Part shown: positions 1-8,153 of the stretch, piece by piece | Position numbering within the stretch: the stretch's first letter is position 1 | Layout: every line of letters begins with the position of its first letter | Source: Streptomyces olindensis | GTDB lineage: Bacteria > Actinomycetota > Actinomycetes > Streptomycetales > Streptomycetaceae | Direction: 5' to 3' | DNA: 64,000 bases | Assembly (NCBI GenBank): GCA_000696115.1 | Contig: JJOH01000022.1 | Location: 1-64,000, forward strand | Position numbers and translations under genes: made by a program | The notes under the pieces: model-generated | Told to the model about the DNA's origin: nothing | Databases searched by the model: none | The model's input: only the letters and a program-made list of their open reading frames with translations

Positions 1-1
1 C

Positions 2-679
2 GCGGCCCGCCGCCTGCGCGACGCCGCCTCCGCCCACGACGCCGCCGGCCGGCGCTGCGCCGAACTCGACCGGCTGTCCGCCCGGGCGACCGCCGCCGTG
101 CGCCGACTGGGGCCGCTGCGCGAGGAGTACGACCGGGTCGCCCGCCTGGCCGGCCTCACCGCCGGCACCTCGGCGGACAACGAACGCCGGATGCGCCTGG
201 AGTCGTACGTGCTGGCCGCCCGGCTGGAGCAGGTCGCCGCCGCCGCGACGGTGCGGCTGCGGCGCATGTCGTCCGGCCGCTACACCCTCGTCCACTCCGA
301 CGACCGCACCGGACGCGGCCGCAGCGGACTCGGGCTGCACGTCGTCGACGCGTGGACCGGCCGCGAACGCGACACGGCGACGCTGTCGGGCGGCGAGACG
401 TTCTTCGCCTCCCTCGCCCTCGCCCTCGGTCTCGCGGACGTCGTCACGGACGAGGCGGGCGGGGTGCGGCTGGACACCCTCTTCATCGACGAGGGCTTCG
501 GCAGCCTCGACGACCAGACCCTCGACGAGGTCCTCGACGTCCTCGACTCCCTGCGCGAGCGAGACCGCAGCGTCGGCATCGTCAGCCATGTGCCCGACCT
601 GCGGCGGCGGATCCATGCCCAGCTGGAGGTCGTCAAGGGCAGGTCGGGCTCGGTGCTGCGGCAGCGCGGCACCGGCTGA
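2..679 (+). CDS. sbcC: SbcC-type nuclease ATPase subunit, C-terminal part (cut by window edge)
   Basis: This is the C-terminal end of an SMC-like ATPase of the SbcC/Rad50 family, which with SbcD processes DNA ends and hairpins. The reading frame is open from base 2, so the start lies outside the window. Visible signatures are the ABC signature LSGGE, then a Walker B stretch (LDTLFIDEGFGSLD) and the switch histidine in SHV, in the order and spacing of the SbcC C-lobe. An arginine-rich coiled-coil remnant precedes them. Only about 225 residues are present, whereas family members are about 1000. Assignment by motif is firm. Confidence 0.93.
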   Translation, partial: AARRLRDAASAHDAAGRRCAELDRLSARATAAVRRLGPLREEYDRVARLAGLTAGTSADNERRMRLESYVLAARLEQVAAAATVRLRRMSSGRYTLVHSDDRTGRGRSGLGLHVVDAWTGRERDTATLSGGETFFASLALALGLADVVTDEAGGVRLDTLFIDEGFGSLDDQTLDEVLDVLDSLRERDRSVGIVSHVPDLRRRIHAQLEVVKGRSGSVLRQRGTG

Positions 680-725
680 GGGACCTCGGACTCGATCACT
701 TCCGGTGAGCCGCTAGGATCACGGC

Positions 726-1184
726 ATGGTTACGGCTTGGTCGCCCTGGCGCATCGTCAGGACCCGCTCGGGTGCGGGTCCGCTGCTGCGCGTGCTGACC
801 TTGGCCGTGCTCCTGGCCGGCGTCCTCGTCACGCACGGCATGCACGTGGACAGCGTGCAGGGACACCTTTCCACCAGCGCAACGGCCGTCACAGCACCAT
901 CGGACGGCGGTGTCCGCCAAGCAGCCGTCGAGCCCGCGGTGCTCTCCGCCGCGGACACCGACGATCACCACGAGGGCCACGGGCCCGCACATCCCGGCGA
1001 GCACTGCGTGTCCGGGCAGCCTCAGCAGGCTCCCGCCCTGGCATCGCCCTGCTGTGCAACGGCGGTTCGCGCATCGACCGGTCCCCGGGACGCCTCGACC
1101 GTTCGAGGGCCGGCCGCCGGCGGTCCCATGGACGGTGAGCCTCCCGTGGCGCTCAGAGCGGCCTCCGTGGTGCGGCAGGTCTAG
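726..1184 (+). CDS. DUF6153-like small secreted or membrane protein
   Basis: This 152-residue protein has an arginine-containing N-terminus, one hydrophobic segment (about residues 20-37) and then a His-rich extracytoplasmic stretch (DDHHEGHGPAHPGEHC) followed by further cysteines (CC). This pattern matches the DUF6153 family found in streptomycetes, whose function is not known to me. His and Cys clusters suggest metal binding, which is inference only. It is followed on the same strand by another small His-rich membrane protein and then by a cysteine-synthase-like gene, so the four plus-strand genes may form a transcription unit. Confidence 0.6.
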   Translation: MVTAWSPWRIVRTRSGAGPLLRVLTLAVLLAGVLVTHGMHVDSVQGHLSTSATAVTAPSDGGVRQAAVEPAVLSAADTDDHHEGHGPAHPGEHCVSGQPQQAPALASPCCATAVRASTGPRDASTVRGPAAGGPMDGEPPVALRAASVVRQV

Positions 1185-1291
1185 AGGAACGCGGTTCCGT
1201 CCGTCGAACCCGTTCCTGCCCCCACCCACGTCTGCCATGTCTGCCCCTCACTCCGTGCTTGCCGGAGCCGTGGCAGCAGCGCGGAGGACCC

Positions 1292-1732
1292 GTGTCGCCC
1301 CCTTCCCGTACACCCGCGCACGCCCTACGGGCGCCATGCGGCTCATCACCGTCCCGCCGCCTGGCTGCGGCGATCCGCGGCGCCCTAGTGATGGCGCTCG
1401 TGCTCTGCGCCGTCCTGCACGGCGTGTCCGAGGAGACACACGAGCCGGTGTCCGCGCCTGCCGCGTTCTCGGCTACGGCGATGGCGACGGCGGTGGACGA
1501 GGACCCTCATGGCCCCCACGCTCCCCACGGGGGCGAGGAGTGTGCGACGGACGTGATCGTGCGCACCGCGGCCCAGCCGACCGAGGAACGTGCCCTCGGC
1601 GCGCTGGCCGTCGTCCTCCTCGCCGTGACCGTGGCGGTCGCGAGGCCCCTCGTACGGCGTGAACGCCGTAGACGTCGCAGCGCACGCACCGGCCGCTTGG
1701 CGCTCGCAGTCACGTCGCGGTGGCGGATCTAG
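1292..1732 (+). CDS. small His-rich two-helix membrane protein
   Basis: This protein of about 146 residues has no family I recognise with certainty. It has a hydrophobic segment (VMALVLCAVLHGV), a His/acid-rich loop (DEDPHGPHAPHGGEEC) and a second hydrophobic helix (LGALAVVLLAVTVAVA), then a strongly basic tail, suggesting N-in/C-in topology with an external His loop. The layout resembles DUF6153 proteins such as the gene just upstream. GTG at 1292 is chosen because a GGAGG lies 4 bases before it; a TTG further upstream has no comparable site. Confidence 0.5.
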   Translation: MSPPSRTPAHALRAPCGSSPSRRLAAAIRGALVMALVLCAVLHGVSEETHEPVSAPAAFSATAMATAVDEDPHGPHAPHGGEECATDVIVRTAAQPTEERALGALAVVLLAVTVAVARPLVRRERRRRRSARTGRLALAVTSRWRI

Positions 1733-1868
1733 ACCACTCGCTCGCAGCCGACCGACGTCACGGCTGCCGCGTGCCCATGGCCCGGGCGCGGACGCACGGT
1801 CCGCCCCATGGCCAGGACGCGCGAGATGCACCCGCAGGTATTCATCGAGCGAGAGTGAACACACAGAC

Positions 1869-3014
1869 ATGCAGTCATCGACCAAGGCCGGGACCCCTTC
1901 CGGCCAGCCCGGCCAGCCCGGCCAGTCCGCCCTGTCCGGACTGGTGGGCAACACCCCGCTGCTGCGGGTGTCGGAGCCGCTGGCGCCCGCCGGGCGTGGC
2001 TTCTGGGCGAAGCTGGAGGGCTTCAACCCCGGCGGCATCAAGGACCGTCCGGGGCTGCACATGGTGGAGCGGGCCCGCGCCCGGGGCGACCTGCGGCCCG
2101 GTGGGCGCATCATCGAGTCCACCAGCGGGACCCTGGGACTGGGTCTGGCGCTGGCCGGGATGGTGTACGGCCACCCGGTCACCCTGGTCACCGATCCCGG
2201 GCTGGAGTTGTCCATGACCCGGCTGCTGACCGCGTACGGCGCCCGGGTCAACGTCGTCTCCGAGCCGCACCCCACCGGCGGCTGGCAGCAGGCCCGCCGC
2301 GACCGCGTCCAGCGACTGCTGGAGCAGCACCCCGGCTCCTGGTGCCCTGACCAGTACAACAACCCCGACAACGTCGCCGCCTACACCCCGCTGGCGCTCG
2401 AACTCGCCTCCGAGATGGGCCACATCGACATGCTGGTGTGCAGCGTCGGCACCGGCGGCCACTCGGCCGGCGTCTCCCGCGTGCTGCGCCAGCTCTACCC
2501 CGAGCTCACCGTCGTCGGCGTGGACACCATCGGCTCCACGATCTTCGGCCAGCCCGCCCGGCCCCGGCTGATGCGCGGACTCGGCTCCAGCATCTACCCC
2601 CGCAACGTCGCCTACGAGAACTTCTCCGAAGTGCACTGGGTCGCCCCGCACGAGGCCGTGTGGACCTGCCGACAGCTGGCCGCCTCCCACTACGCCACCG
2701 GCGGGTGGAGTGTCGGCGCCGTAGCGCTGGTGGCCGGCTGGCTGGCCCGCACGATGCCGGCGGACGCCCGGATCGTCGCGATCTTCCCCGACAGTCCGCA
2801 GCGCTACCTGGGGACGGTCTACGACGACGACTACTGCGCCGCCCACGGCCTGCTGGAGTCACCACCGGCGCCCGAACCGGAGCTGCTCGGCCGCCTGGAC
2901 GAGAAGGAGGTCACCCGCTGGACCCGGTGCGCCACCGTCGTCGATCCCCTCACCCTGCGAGACACTCAGGGCGCATCGGACGCCGAGGCGGACGCTTCGG
3001 AGGAGGACCGGTGA
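1869..3014 (+). CDS. PLP-dependent cysteine-synthase-family enzyme
   Basis: This 381-residue fold-type II PLP enzyme is related to O-acetylserine sulfhydrylases. It has the entry motif LVGNTPLLRV and a Schiff-base lysine in NPGGIKDRPG, where the usual form is NPGGSVKDR. It also has a substrate loop STSGTLGLG, replacing the usual STSGNTG, and a glycine-rich phosphate loop GTGGH. The altered loops argue against plain cysteine synthesis and for a specialised beta-replacement reaction. The stop overlaps the start of the MFS exporter (GTGA), so the two are translationally coupled and the enzyme's product is a plausible export substrate. ATG 1869 is chosen because upstream in-frame sequence overlaps the preceding gene. 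Confidence 0.78.
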   Translation: MQSSTKAGTPSGQPGQPGQSALSGLVGNTPLLRVSEPLAPAGRGFWAKLEGFNPGGIKDRPGLHMVERARARGDLRPGGRIIESTSGTLGLGLALAGMVYGHPVTLVTDPGLELSMTRLLTAYGARVNVVSEPHPTGGWQQARRDRVQRLLEQHPGSWCPDQYNNPDNVAAYTPLALELASEMGHIDMLVCSVGTGGHSAGVSRVLRQLYPELTVVGVDTIGSTIFGQPARPRLMRGLGSSIYPRNVAYENFSEVHWVAPHEAVWTCRQLAASHYATGGWSVGAVALVAGWLARTMPADARIVAIFPDSPQRYLGTVYDDDYCAAHGLLESPPAPEPELLGRLDEKEVTRWTRCATVVDPLTLRDTQGASDAEADASEEDR

Positions 3015-4312
3015 AGGGGCTGTACACCCAGGTCCGGTCGTACGAGGGCAGCGTCCAGCTGTTGATGGTCAACCAGTTCACCATCAACCTGGGCTTCTAC
3101 ATGCTGATGCCCTATCTGGCCGCTCACCTCTCCGGAACGCTCGGGCTGGCCGGCTGGATCGTCGGACTCGTCCTCGGCGTACGCAACTTCAGCCAGCAGG
3201 GCATGTTCCTGGTCGGGGGCACACTCGCCGACCGTCTGGGCTACAAGCCGCTGATCGTCGCCGGATGCGTGCTGCGCACCGTCGGCTTCGCGACGCTCGG
3301 CCTGGTCGATTCCCTGCCCGCCCTGCTCGCCGCCTCGGCGGCCACCGGGCTGGCCGGGGCGCTGTTCAACCCGGCCGTACGGGCGTACCTCGCGGCCGAC
3401 GCCGGGGAGCGCAGGGTCGAGGCCTTCGCCCTGTTCAACGTGTTCTACCAGGCGGGTATCCTGCTGGGCCCGTTGGCCGGCATGGTGCTGACCGGCGTGG
3501 ACTTCCGCATCACCTGCCTGGTGTCGGCCGGGATCTTCGCGCTGCTGAGCGTCGTACAGATCCGCGCACTGCCCGCCAGGAGGTCGGAGGACACCGGGCG
3601 GCAGGGCGCCCCCGCCGGCGAGGGTGTGCTGACCCAGTGGCGCGGCATTCTCGCCAACCGGCCGTTCCTGCTCTTCTCCCTCGCCATGATCGGTTCGTAC
3701 GTCCTGTCCTTCCAGGTCTACCTGGCGCTGCCGCTGGAGGTGCGACGGCTCGGCGGGGACGGGGAGTTCGGCACGGCGGCGGTGGCGACGCTCTTCGCCG
3801 TGTCCGGGCTGACCACGATCCTCGGCCAGACGCGCGTGACGGCGTGGTGCAAGGCGCGGTACGAGCCGGGACAGGCACTCGTGCGCGGGCTCGCGGCCAT
3901 GGGGCTGGCCTTCGTGCCCCTGCTGCTCGCCACCGCCGTGCCGGTACCGGAGTCCGGGATCGGGCTGTGGCTGCTCGCGGCGGTTCCGCCGACGCTCGCG
4001 GCGCTGCTGCTGGCCATCGGCACGATGATCGCGTACCCGTTCGAGATGGACACCATCGTCCGTCTGTCCGGTGACCGCCTCGTCGCCACCCACTACGGGC
4101 TGTACAACACGATCTGCGGCATCGGCATCACCGTCGGGAACCTCGGCACGGGCGCCGCGCTCGACGCCGCCCGCGCGGCCGGGATGCCCGCGCTGCCCTG
4201 GATCACCCTGTGCGCGCTCGGCCTGGCCTGCGCGTCCGCCCTGTACGGCCTGCACCGCACCGGCCGACTGGCGGCACCGCCGGCCTCCGAGCCGCTCACC
4301 GCGACCGCCTGA
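3011..4312 (+). CDS. MFS efflux transporter
   Basis: This 433-residue major facilitator protein has about 11-12 hydrophobic helices. The loop between helices 2 and 3 has the family pattern GGTLADRLGYKP (motif A, G-x-x-x-D-R-x-G-x-x), typical of drug and metabolite:H+ antiporters. It starts at GTG 3011, overlapping by 4 bases the stop of the cysteine-synthase-like gene. Coupled translation suggests it exports the product of that enzyme, which would probably be an amino-acid derivative; substrate identity is inference. A strong hairpin terminator follows at 4332-4363. Confidence 0.82.
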   Translation: MKGLYTQVRSYEGSVQLLMVNQFTINLGFYMLMPYLAAHLSGTLGLAGWIVGLVLGVRNFSQQGMFLVGGTLADRLGYKPLIVAGCVLRTVGFATLGLVDSLPALLAASAATGLAGALFNPAVRAYLAADAGERRVEAFALFNVFYQAGILLGPLAGMVLTGVDFRITCLVSAGIFALLSVVQIRALPARRSEDTGRQGAPAGEGVLTQWRGILANRPFLLFSLAMIGSYVLSFQVYLALPLEVRRLGGDGEFGTAAVATLFAVSGLTTILGQTRVTAWCKARYEPGQALVRGLAAMGLAFVPLLLATAVPVPESGIGLWLLAAVPPTLAALLLAIGTMIAYPFEMDTIVRLSGDRLVATHYGLYNTICGIGITVGNLGTGAALDAARAAGMPALPWITLCALGLACASALYGLHRTGRLAAPPASEPLTATA

Positions 4313-4331
4313 CCCACCGGCCCACCGGCCC

Positions 4332-4363
4332 GGGGGCGGGGCACCGCACGGTGCCCCGCCCCC
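4332..4363 (+). terminator. GC hairpin terminator after MFS gene
   Basis: A perfect 15-bp inverted repeat (GGGGGCGGGGCACCG pairing with CGGTGCCCCGCCCCC) with a 2-base centre lies 20 bases after the MFS stop. No T-tract follows, as is usual in Streptomyces. Confidence 0.7.
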
Positions 4364-4451
4364 ACCCGAGACGCAGACGGCTTCGCGTATCGGGTGCGGC
4401 TGCCGAACCCCCGATTTTTTGCCGCGAGTTGACCCTGTAGGTTCTTGCGCC

Positions 4452-4970
4452 ATGGTGCGATACGCGGAACCGGGCGTCGTGGAGTGGGTGGAGTCGGGCG
4501 GCGGGCCGCTGATAGCGGTACCCGAGACCGTCCTGCCGTTCTGGGCGGGCGCCGACGGCGAGGAGACGGCGTCGGACTACGACCGGGCCTGCGAGGTGGA
4601 CGGACACGTCGGACTCCTCCCGGTCGGCGACTGCACGGCCCTGGTCCTGGGCGACGAACCCGCCTCCACCGCCTACCTGCCCGACCACGGCGCGTTCGTC
4701 CGGTGGTGCGCCGGCGACTCCGAGGACGAACTGCTGGCGAGCGTCCCCGCGGCGATCCGGACCGCGGAGTGGGGGACCGAGGTGAACTGGGAAGTACCCG
4801 GCACGGTCCTCCTGTTCGACGCGGCCTGGCCCGGTACGGACACCTCCGGGACCGACCACGTACGGATCGCCCTGGAGCCCGGCCGGTACGCGGTGCGCGC
4901 GGCCCGGGTCCAGCCAGGCCCCGAGACCTGGCTCGACCTGGTCCACCTCCGTCTGCTGGCGCCGCGGTAG
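4452..4970 (+). CDS. Imm21-family immunity protein
   Basis: This 172-residue acidic soluble protein opens with WVESGGGPLIAVPE. It continues with DYDRACEVDGHVGLLPVG and LVLGDEPASTAYLPDHGAFVRW, the conserved pattern of the Imm21 family, which is predicted to neutralise contact-dependent or polymorphic toxins. No toxin gene lies next to it: upstream is an exporter and downstream an SDR enzyme. It is therefore an orphan immunity protein, possibly protecting against toxins of kin. Family assignment is from memory of the motif pattern; the biochemical role is unproven. Confidence 0.7.
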   Translation: MVRYAEPGVVEWVESGGGPLIAVPETVLPFWAGADGEETASDYDRACEVDGHVGLLPVGDCTALVLGDEPASTAYLPDHGAFVRWCAGDSEDELLASVPAAIRTAEWGTEVNWEVPGTVLLFDAAWPGTDTSGTDHVRIALEPGRYAVRAARVQPGPETWLDLVHLRLLAPR

Positions 4971-4997
4971 TCACCCCACGCTCCGGAGGAAAATCAC

Positions 4998-5879
4998 GTG
5001 CGTCGGGCCGTGGGGGCCTACCACGATGAACCCATGCCCCGTCTTCCCCACCCCACCCCCGCAGAACTGCGCCGCCACCCCCTGCCCCTGCGCGGCCGGG
5101 CCGCGTTGGTCACCGGCGCCAGCCGCCGCGGCGGCATCGGACACGCCGTCGCCCGCCGCCTCGCCGCCTACGGGGCGAGCGTCTACCTGCACCACCACGT
5201 GCCGCACGACGCCGGCCAACCCTGGGGCGCGGACCGCCCCGAGGACGTCCTCGCCTCGGTACGCGACGCACTGGGCGATCCCGGGGCCCGGGTCGTCGCC
5301 GGCCCCGGTGACCTGGCCGACCCGGCCGTGCCCGCCGCACTCGTCGCCAGGGCCGCCGACGCGCTCGGCGGACGCCTCGACATCCTCGTCGCCAACCACG
5401 CGCAGAGCGGGTTCGACGGCGCCCTGGACGAGATCGACACGGCGATGCTCGACACGCACTGGGCGGTCGACACCCGCTCCGTGATCCTGCTCGTCCAGGC
5501 CTACGCCCGGCTGCGGGCCGCACTGCCGCCCCGCACCCCGGGCGGACGCGTGATGATGATGACGTCCGGGCAGGACATCGCGGGCGGCATGCCCGGGGAG
5601 CTGGCCTACGCCCTCCAGAAGGGCGCCCTCGCCTCCGTCACGCGGTCCCTCGCGACGGCGCTCGCCGAACACGCGGTCACCGTCAACACCGTCAACCCCG
5701 GCCCCGTGGACACGGACTACATGACCGGCGCCGACTACGAGGCCGTCGCCGCCCGCTTCCCCGCCGGACGGTGGGGCATGCCCGACGACCCGGCCCGCCT
5801 CATCGCGTGGCTCGCCACGGACGAGGGGGAGTGGGTCACCGGGCAGGTCATCGATTCCGAGGGCGGCTTCCGGCGCTGA
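4998..5879 (+). CDS. SDR family oxidoreductase
   Basis: This 293-residue short-chain dehydrogenase/reductase has the cofactor motif TGASRRGGIG at residues 39-48, the NHA stabilising motif near residue 133, Ser190 in MTSGQ and the catalytic Tyr204-xxx-Lys208 (YALQK). A C-terminal GQVIDSEGGF is typical of classical SDRs. GTG 4998 has GGAGG 9 bases upstream, so it is preferred over the ATG at 5034. Substrate cannot be told. Its stop abuts the stop of the convergent DUF885 gene with no gap. Confidence 0.85.
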   Translation: MRRAVGAYHDEPMPRLPHPTPAELRRHPLPLRGRAALVTGASRRGGIGHAVARRLAAYGASVYLHHHVPHDAGQPWGADRPEDVLASVRDALGDPGARVVAGPGDLADPAVPAALVARAADALGGRLDILVANHAQSGFDGALDEIDTAMLDTHWAVDTRSVILLVQAYARLRAALPPRTPGGRVMMMTSGQDIAGGMPGELAYALQKGALASVTRSLATALAEHAVTVNTVNPGPVDTDYMTGADYEAVAARFPAGRWGMPDDPARLIAWLATDEGEWVTGQVIDSEGGFRR

Positions 5880-7571
5880 TCAGAGGGCGGACAGCTCGTC
5901 CACCAGATCGTCCAGGCCCAGGGAGCCCTGGGACAGTGCCGCCATGTGCCAGGCCTTCGGGTCGAAGGCGTCCCCGTGCCGGGCGCGGGCCTTCTCGCGG
6001 CCCAGCAGCCAGGCCCGCTCGCCCAGCTTGTAGCCGATGGCCTGGCCCGGCATCGACAGGTAGCGGGTCAGTTCGCTCTCCACGAAGTCCGACGGGCGGC
6101 TGCTGTGCGCACCGAAGAACTCCTGCGCCAGCGCGGGCGTCCAGCGCTCGCCGGGGTGGAACGGCGAGTTGTCCGGGATCGTCAGCTCCAGGTGCATGCC
6201 GATGTCGATGATCACGCGCACGGCCCGCATCATCTGGGCGTCCAGATAGCCGAGCCGGCGCTCGGCGTCCGTCAGGAAGCCCAGTTCGTCCATCAGCCGC
6301 TCCGCGTACAGGGCCCAGCCCTCGGCGTTGGCGCTCACCATGCCGACGCTCGCCTGGTAGCGGGAGAGGTCCTTCGCCACGTGCTTCCACTGGGCCAGCT
6401 GGAGGTGGTGGCCGGGCACGCCCTCGTGGTACCAGGTCGACACCAGGTCGTAGACCGGGAAGCGGTCCAGGCCCATGGTCGGCAGCCAGGTGCAGCCCGG
6501 GCGGGAGAAGTCGTCCGACGGGGGCGTGTAGTACGGGGCCGCGGCGCTGCCGGGCGGCGCGATGCGCGACTCGACCCGGCGCACCCGCTCGGCCAGGTCG
6601 AAGTGGGTGCCGTCGAGCGCGTTCATCGCCTCGTCCATCAGGCCCTGCAGCCAGTCGCGGACCTCGTCGACGCCCTCGATGTGCGTCCCGTGCTCGTCGA
6701 GATGCGCCAGCGCCACCCAGGGGGTGGCCGCGCCCGGCAGGATCTTCTCGGCCTCGGCCTTCATCTCGCCGAGGAGACGGTGGTACTCGGACCAGCCGTA
6801 GGCGTACGCCTCGTCCAGGTCGAGGTCCGTGCCGTTGTAGTACCGCACCCAGCGCGCGTACCGCTCCCGGCCCACCACGTCCGGGGCGCCCTCGATCGCC
6901 GGCGTGTACACGTCCCGCATCCAGTCCCGCAGCCGCACCACGGCCTCGGTGGCCCCGCGGGCCGCCGTCTCCAGCTCGGGCCGCAGCGACTCGGGGCCGG
7001 CGGCGGCGTACTGCTCGAACCAGCCGTGGCCCTGCCCGTCCGCGTCGGCCCACTCGCCGAGCTGCTCCACGAAGGTGGCCGTCGCGCGGGGCCCGGCGTA
7101 CAGCTTCCGCTCCAGGCCGAGCGCCAGGGACTCCCGGTAGCCCTCCAGAGCGGCCGGGACCGCGCGCAGCCGCTCGGCGATCGCCGTCCAGTCCTCCTCC
7201 GACTGCGCCGGCGTCACGGTGAACACCTGCCGCACCGCGTGCGCGACGGAGCTCAGGTTGCTGACGGAGCGCAGGCTCTCGTCGGCCTCGTGCACGGCGA
7301 GTTCCGCGGTGAGCCGCTCGCGCAGCAGCCGGCCGCAGCGGCGTTCGATGTCGCTGTCCGCTCCGGGCTGCCGCTCGGCCTCGTCCAGCCGGGCCAGCGT
7401 CCGGCGCGCCAGCTCCGCGAACGCCTCCTGGCCCGCGGGCGAGGTGTCGGGCAGCCTGCTCGAACTCTCCTTCACGCCGAGGAACGTGCCGGTGATCGGG
7501 TCGAGGGCGACGAGCTCGTCGACGTAGGCGTCGGCGACCTCACGGGGCAGCGGGCTCTTGATCTCAGACAT
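5880..7571 (-). CDS. DUF885 family protein (putative metallopeptidase)
   Basis: This 563-residue cytoplasmic protein matches the DUF885 pattern. Near the C-terminal half it has WYHEGVPGHHLQLAQW, the family's conserved HE...GHH histidine cluster, likely a zinc site of a gluzincin-like hydrolase. The N-terminus (DELVALDPITGTFLGV) is also typical. ATG 7571 is used because the upstream in-frame extension has no homology-like features. An Lrp regulator gene ends 31 bases upstream on the same strand, so the two may be co-transcribed. Enzymatic activity is inferred from family only. Confidence 0.82.
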   Translation of the reverse strand: MSEIKSPLPREVADAYVDELVALDPITGTFLGVKESSSRLPDTSPAGQEAFAELARRTLARLDEAERQPGADSDIERRCGRLLRERLTAELAVHEADESLRSVSNLSSVAHAVRQVFTVTPAQSEEDWTAIAERLRAVPAALEGYRESLALGLERKLYAGPRATATFVEQLGEWADADGQGHGWFEQYAAAGPESLRPELETAARGATEAVVRLRDWMRDVYTPAIEGAPDVVGRERYARWVRYYNGTDLDLDEAYAYGWSEYHRLLGEMKAEAEKILPGAATPWVALAHLDEHGTHIEGVDEVRDWLQGLMDEAMNALDGTHFDLAERVRRVESRIAPPGSAAAPYYTPPSDDFSRPGCTWLPTMGLDRFPVYDLVSTWYHEGVPGHHLQLAQWKHVAKDLSRYQASVGMVSANAEGWALYAERLMDELGFLTDAERRLGYLDAQMMRAVRVIIDIGMHLELTIPDNSPFHPGERWTPALAQEFFGAHSSRPSDFVESELTRYLSMPGQAIGYKLGERAWLLGREKARARHGDAFDPKAWHMAALSQGSLGLDDLVDELSAL

Positions 7572-7602
7572 GCGGCCATCCTCGTACGAGGGGCCGCACA
7601 CG

Positions 7603-8094
7603 TCACGCGGATTGAGCCGTGGGCGAAGGCGGCAGCAGCGGCCCGCACTCCCACTGCTGGAAGATCAGCCGGGTCTCCACCCGGGCCACCTCCCGCCGGG
7701 CCGTGAACTCGTCCAGCACGAGCCGCTGGAGATCGGCCATGTCGGCGACCGCGACATGGACCAGATAGTCGTCCGGCCCGGTCAGATGGAAGACGGTCCG
7801 CGACTCCGGCAGCGCCCGGATCCGCTCCACGAACGGCCCGACCAGCTCCCTCCGGTGCGGCCTGACCTGCACCGACAGCAGCGCCTCCAGGCCGCGCCCC
7901 AGCTTGGCGGGGTCCAGCTCCAGCCGGTGCCCGAGGATCACCCCGGAGCGGCGCAGCCGGGCCACCCGGTCCAGACAGGTCGACGGCGCCACCCCGACCT
8001 GCGCGGCGAGATCCCGGTAGGTCGTCCGGGCGTCGTTCTGCAGCAGCCGCAGCAGATGGAGATCCACCGGGTCCAGTACGACGGATTCGGTCAT
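7603..8094 (-). CDS. Lrp/AsnC family transcriptional regulator
   Basis: This 163-residue regulator has an N-terminal helix-turn-helix (LDPVDLHLLRLLQNDARTTY, then AAQVGVAPSTCLDRVARL) and a C-terminal RAM/ligand domain (LTGPDDYLVHVAV). It is divergent, with a 59-bp spacer, from a Cys/Met-metabolism PLP enzyme. This is the usual arrangement for an Lrp-type regulator controlling its neighbouring amino-acid catabolic gene. Confidence 0.88.
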   Translation of the reverse strand: MTESVVLDPVDLHLLRLLQNDARTTYRDLAAQVGVAPSTCLDRVARLRRSGVILGHRLELDPAKLGRGLEALLSVQVRPHRRELVGPFVERIRALPESRTVFHLTGPDDYLVHVAVADMADLQRLVLDEFTARREVARVETRLIFQQWECGPLLPPSPTAQSA

Positions 8095-8153
8095 CGGCCG
8101 AACGTAGCACGGGGTTCAGCCCCACGACCCCGGCCGGTGTTCACCCTTCGGTC

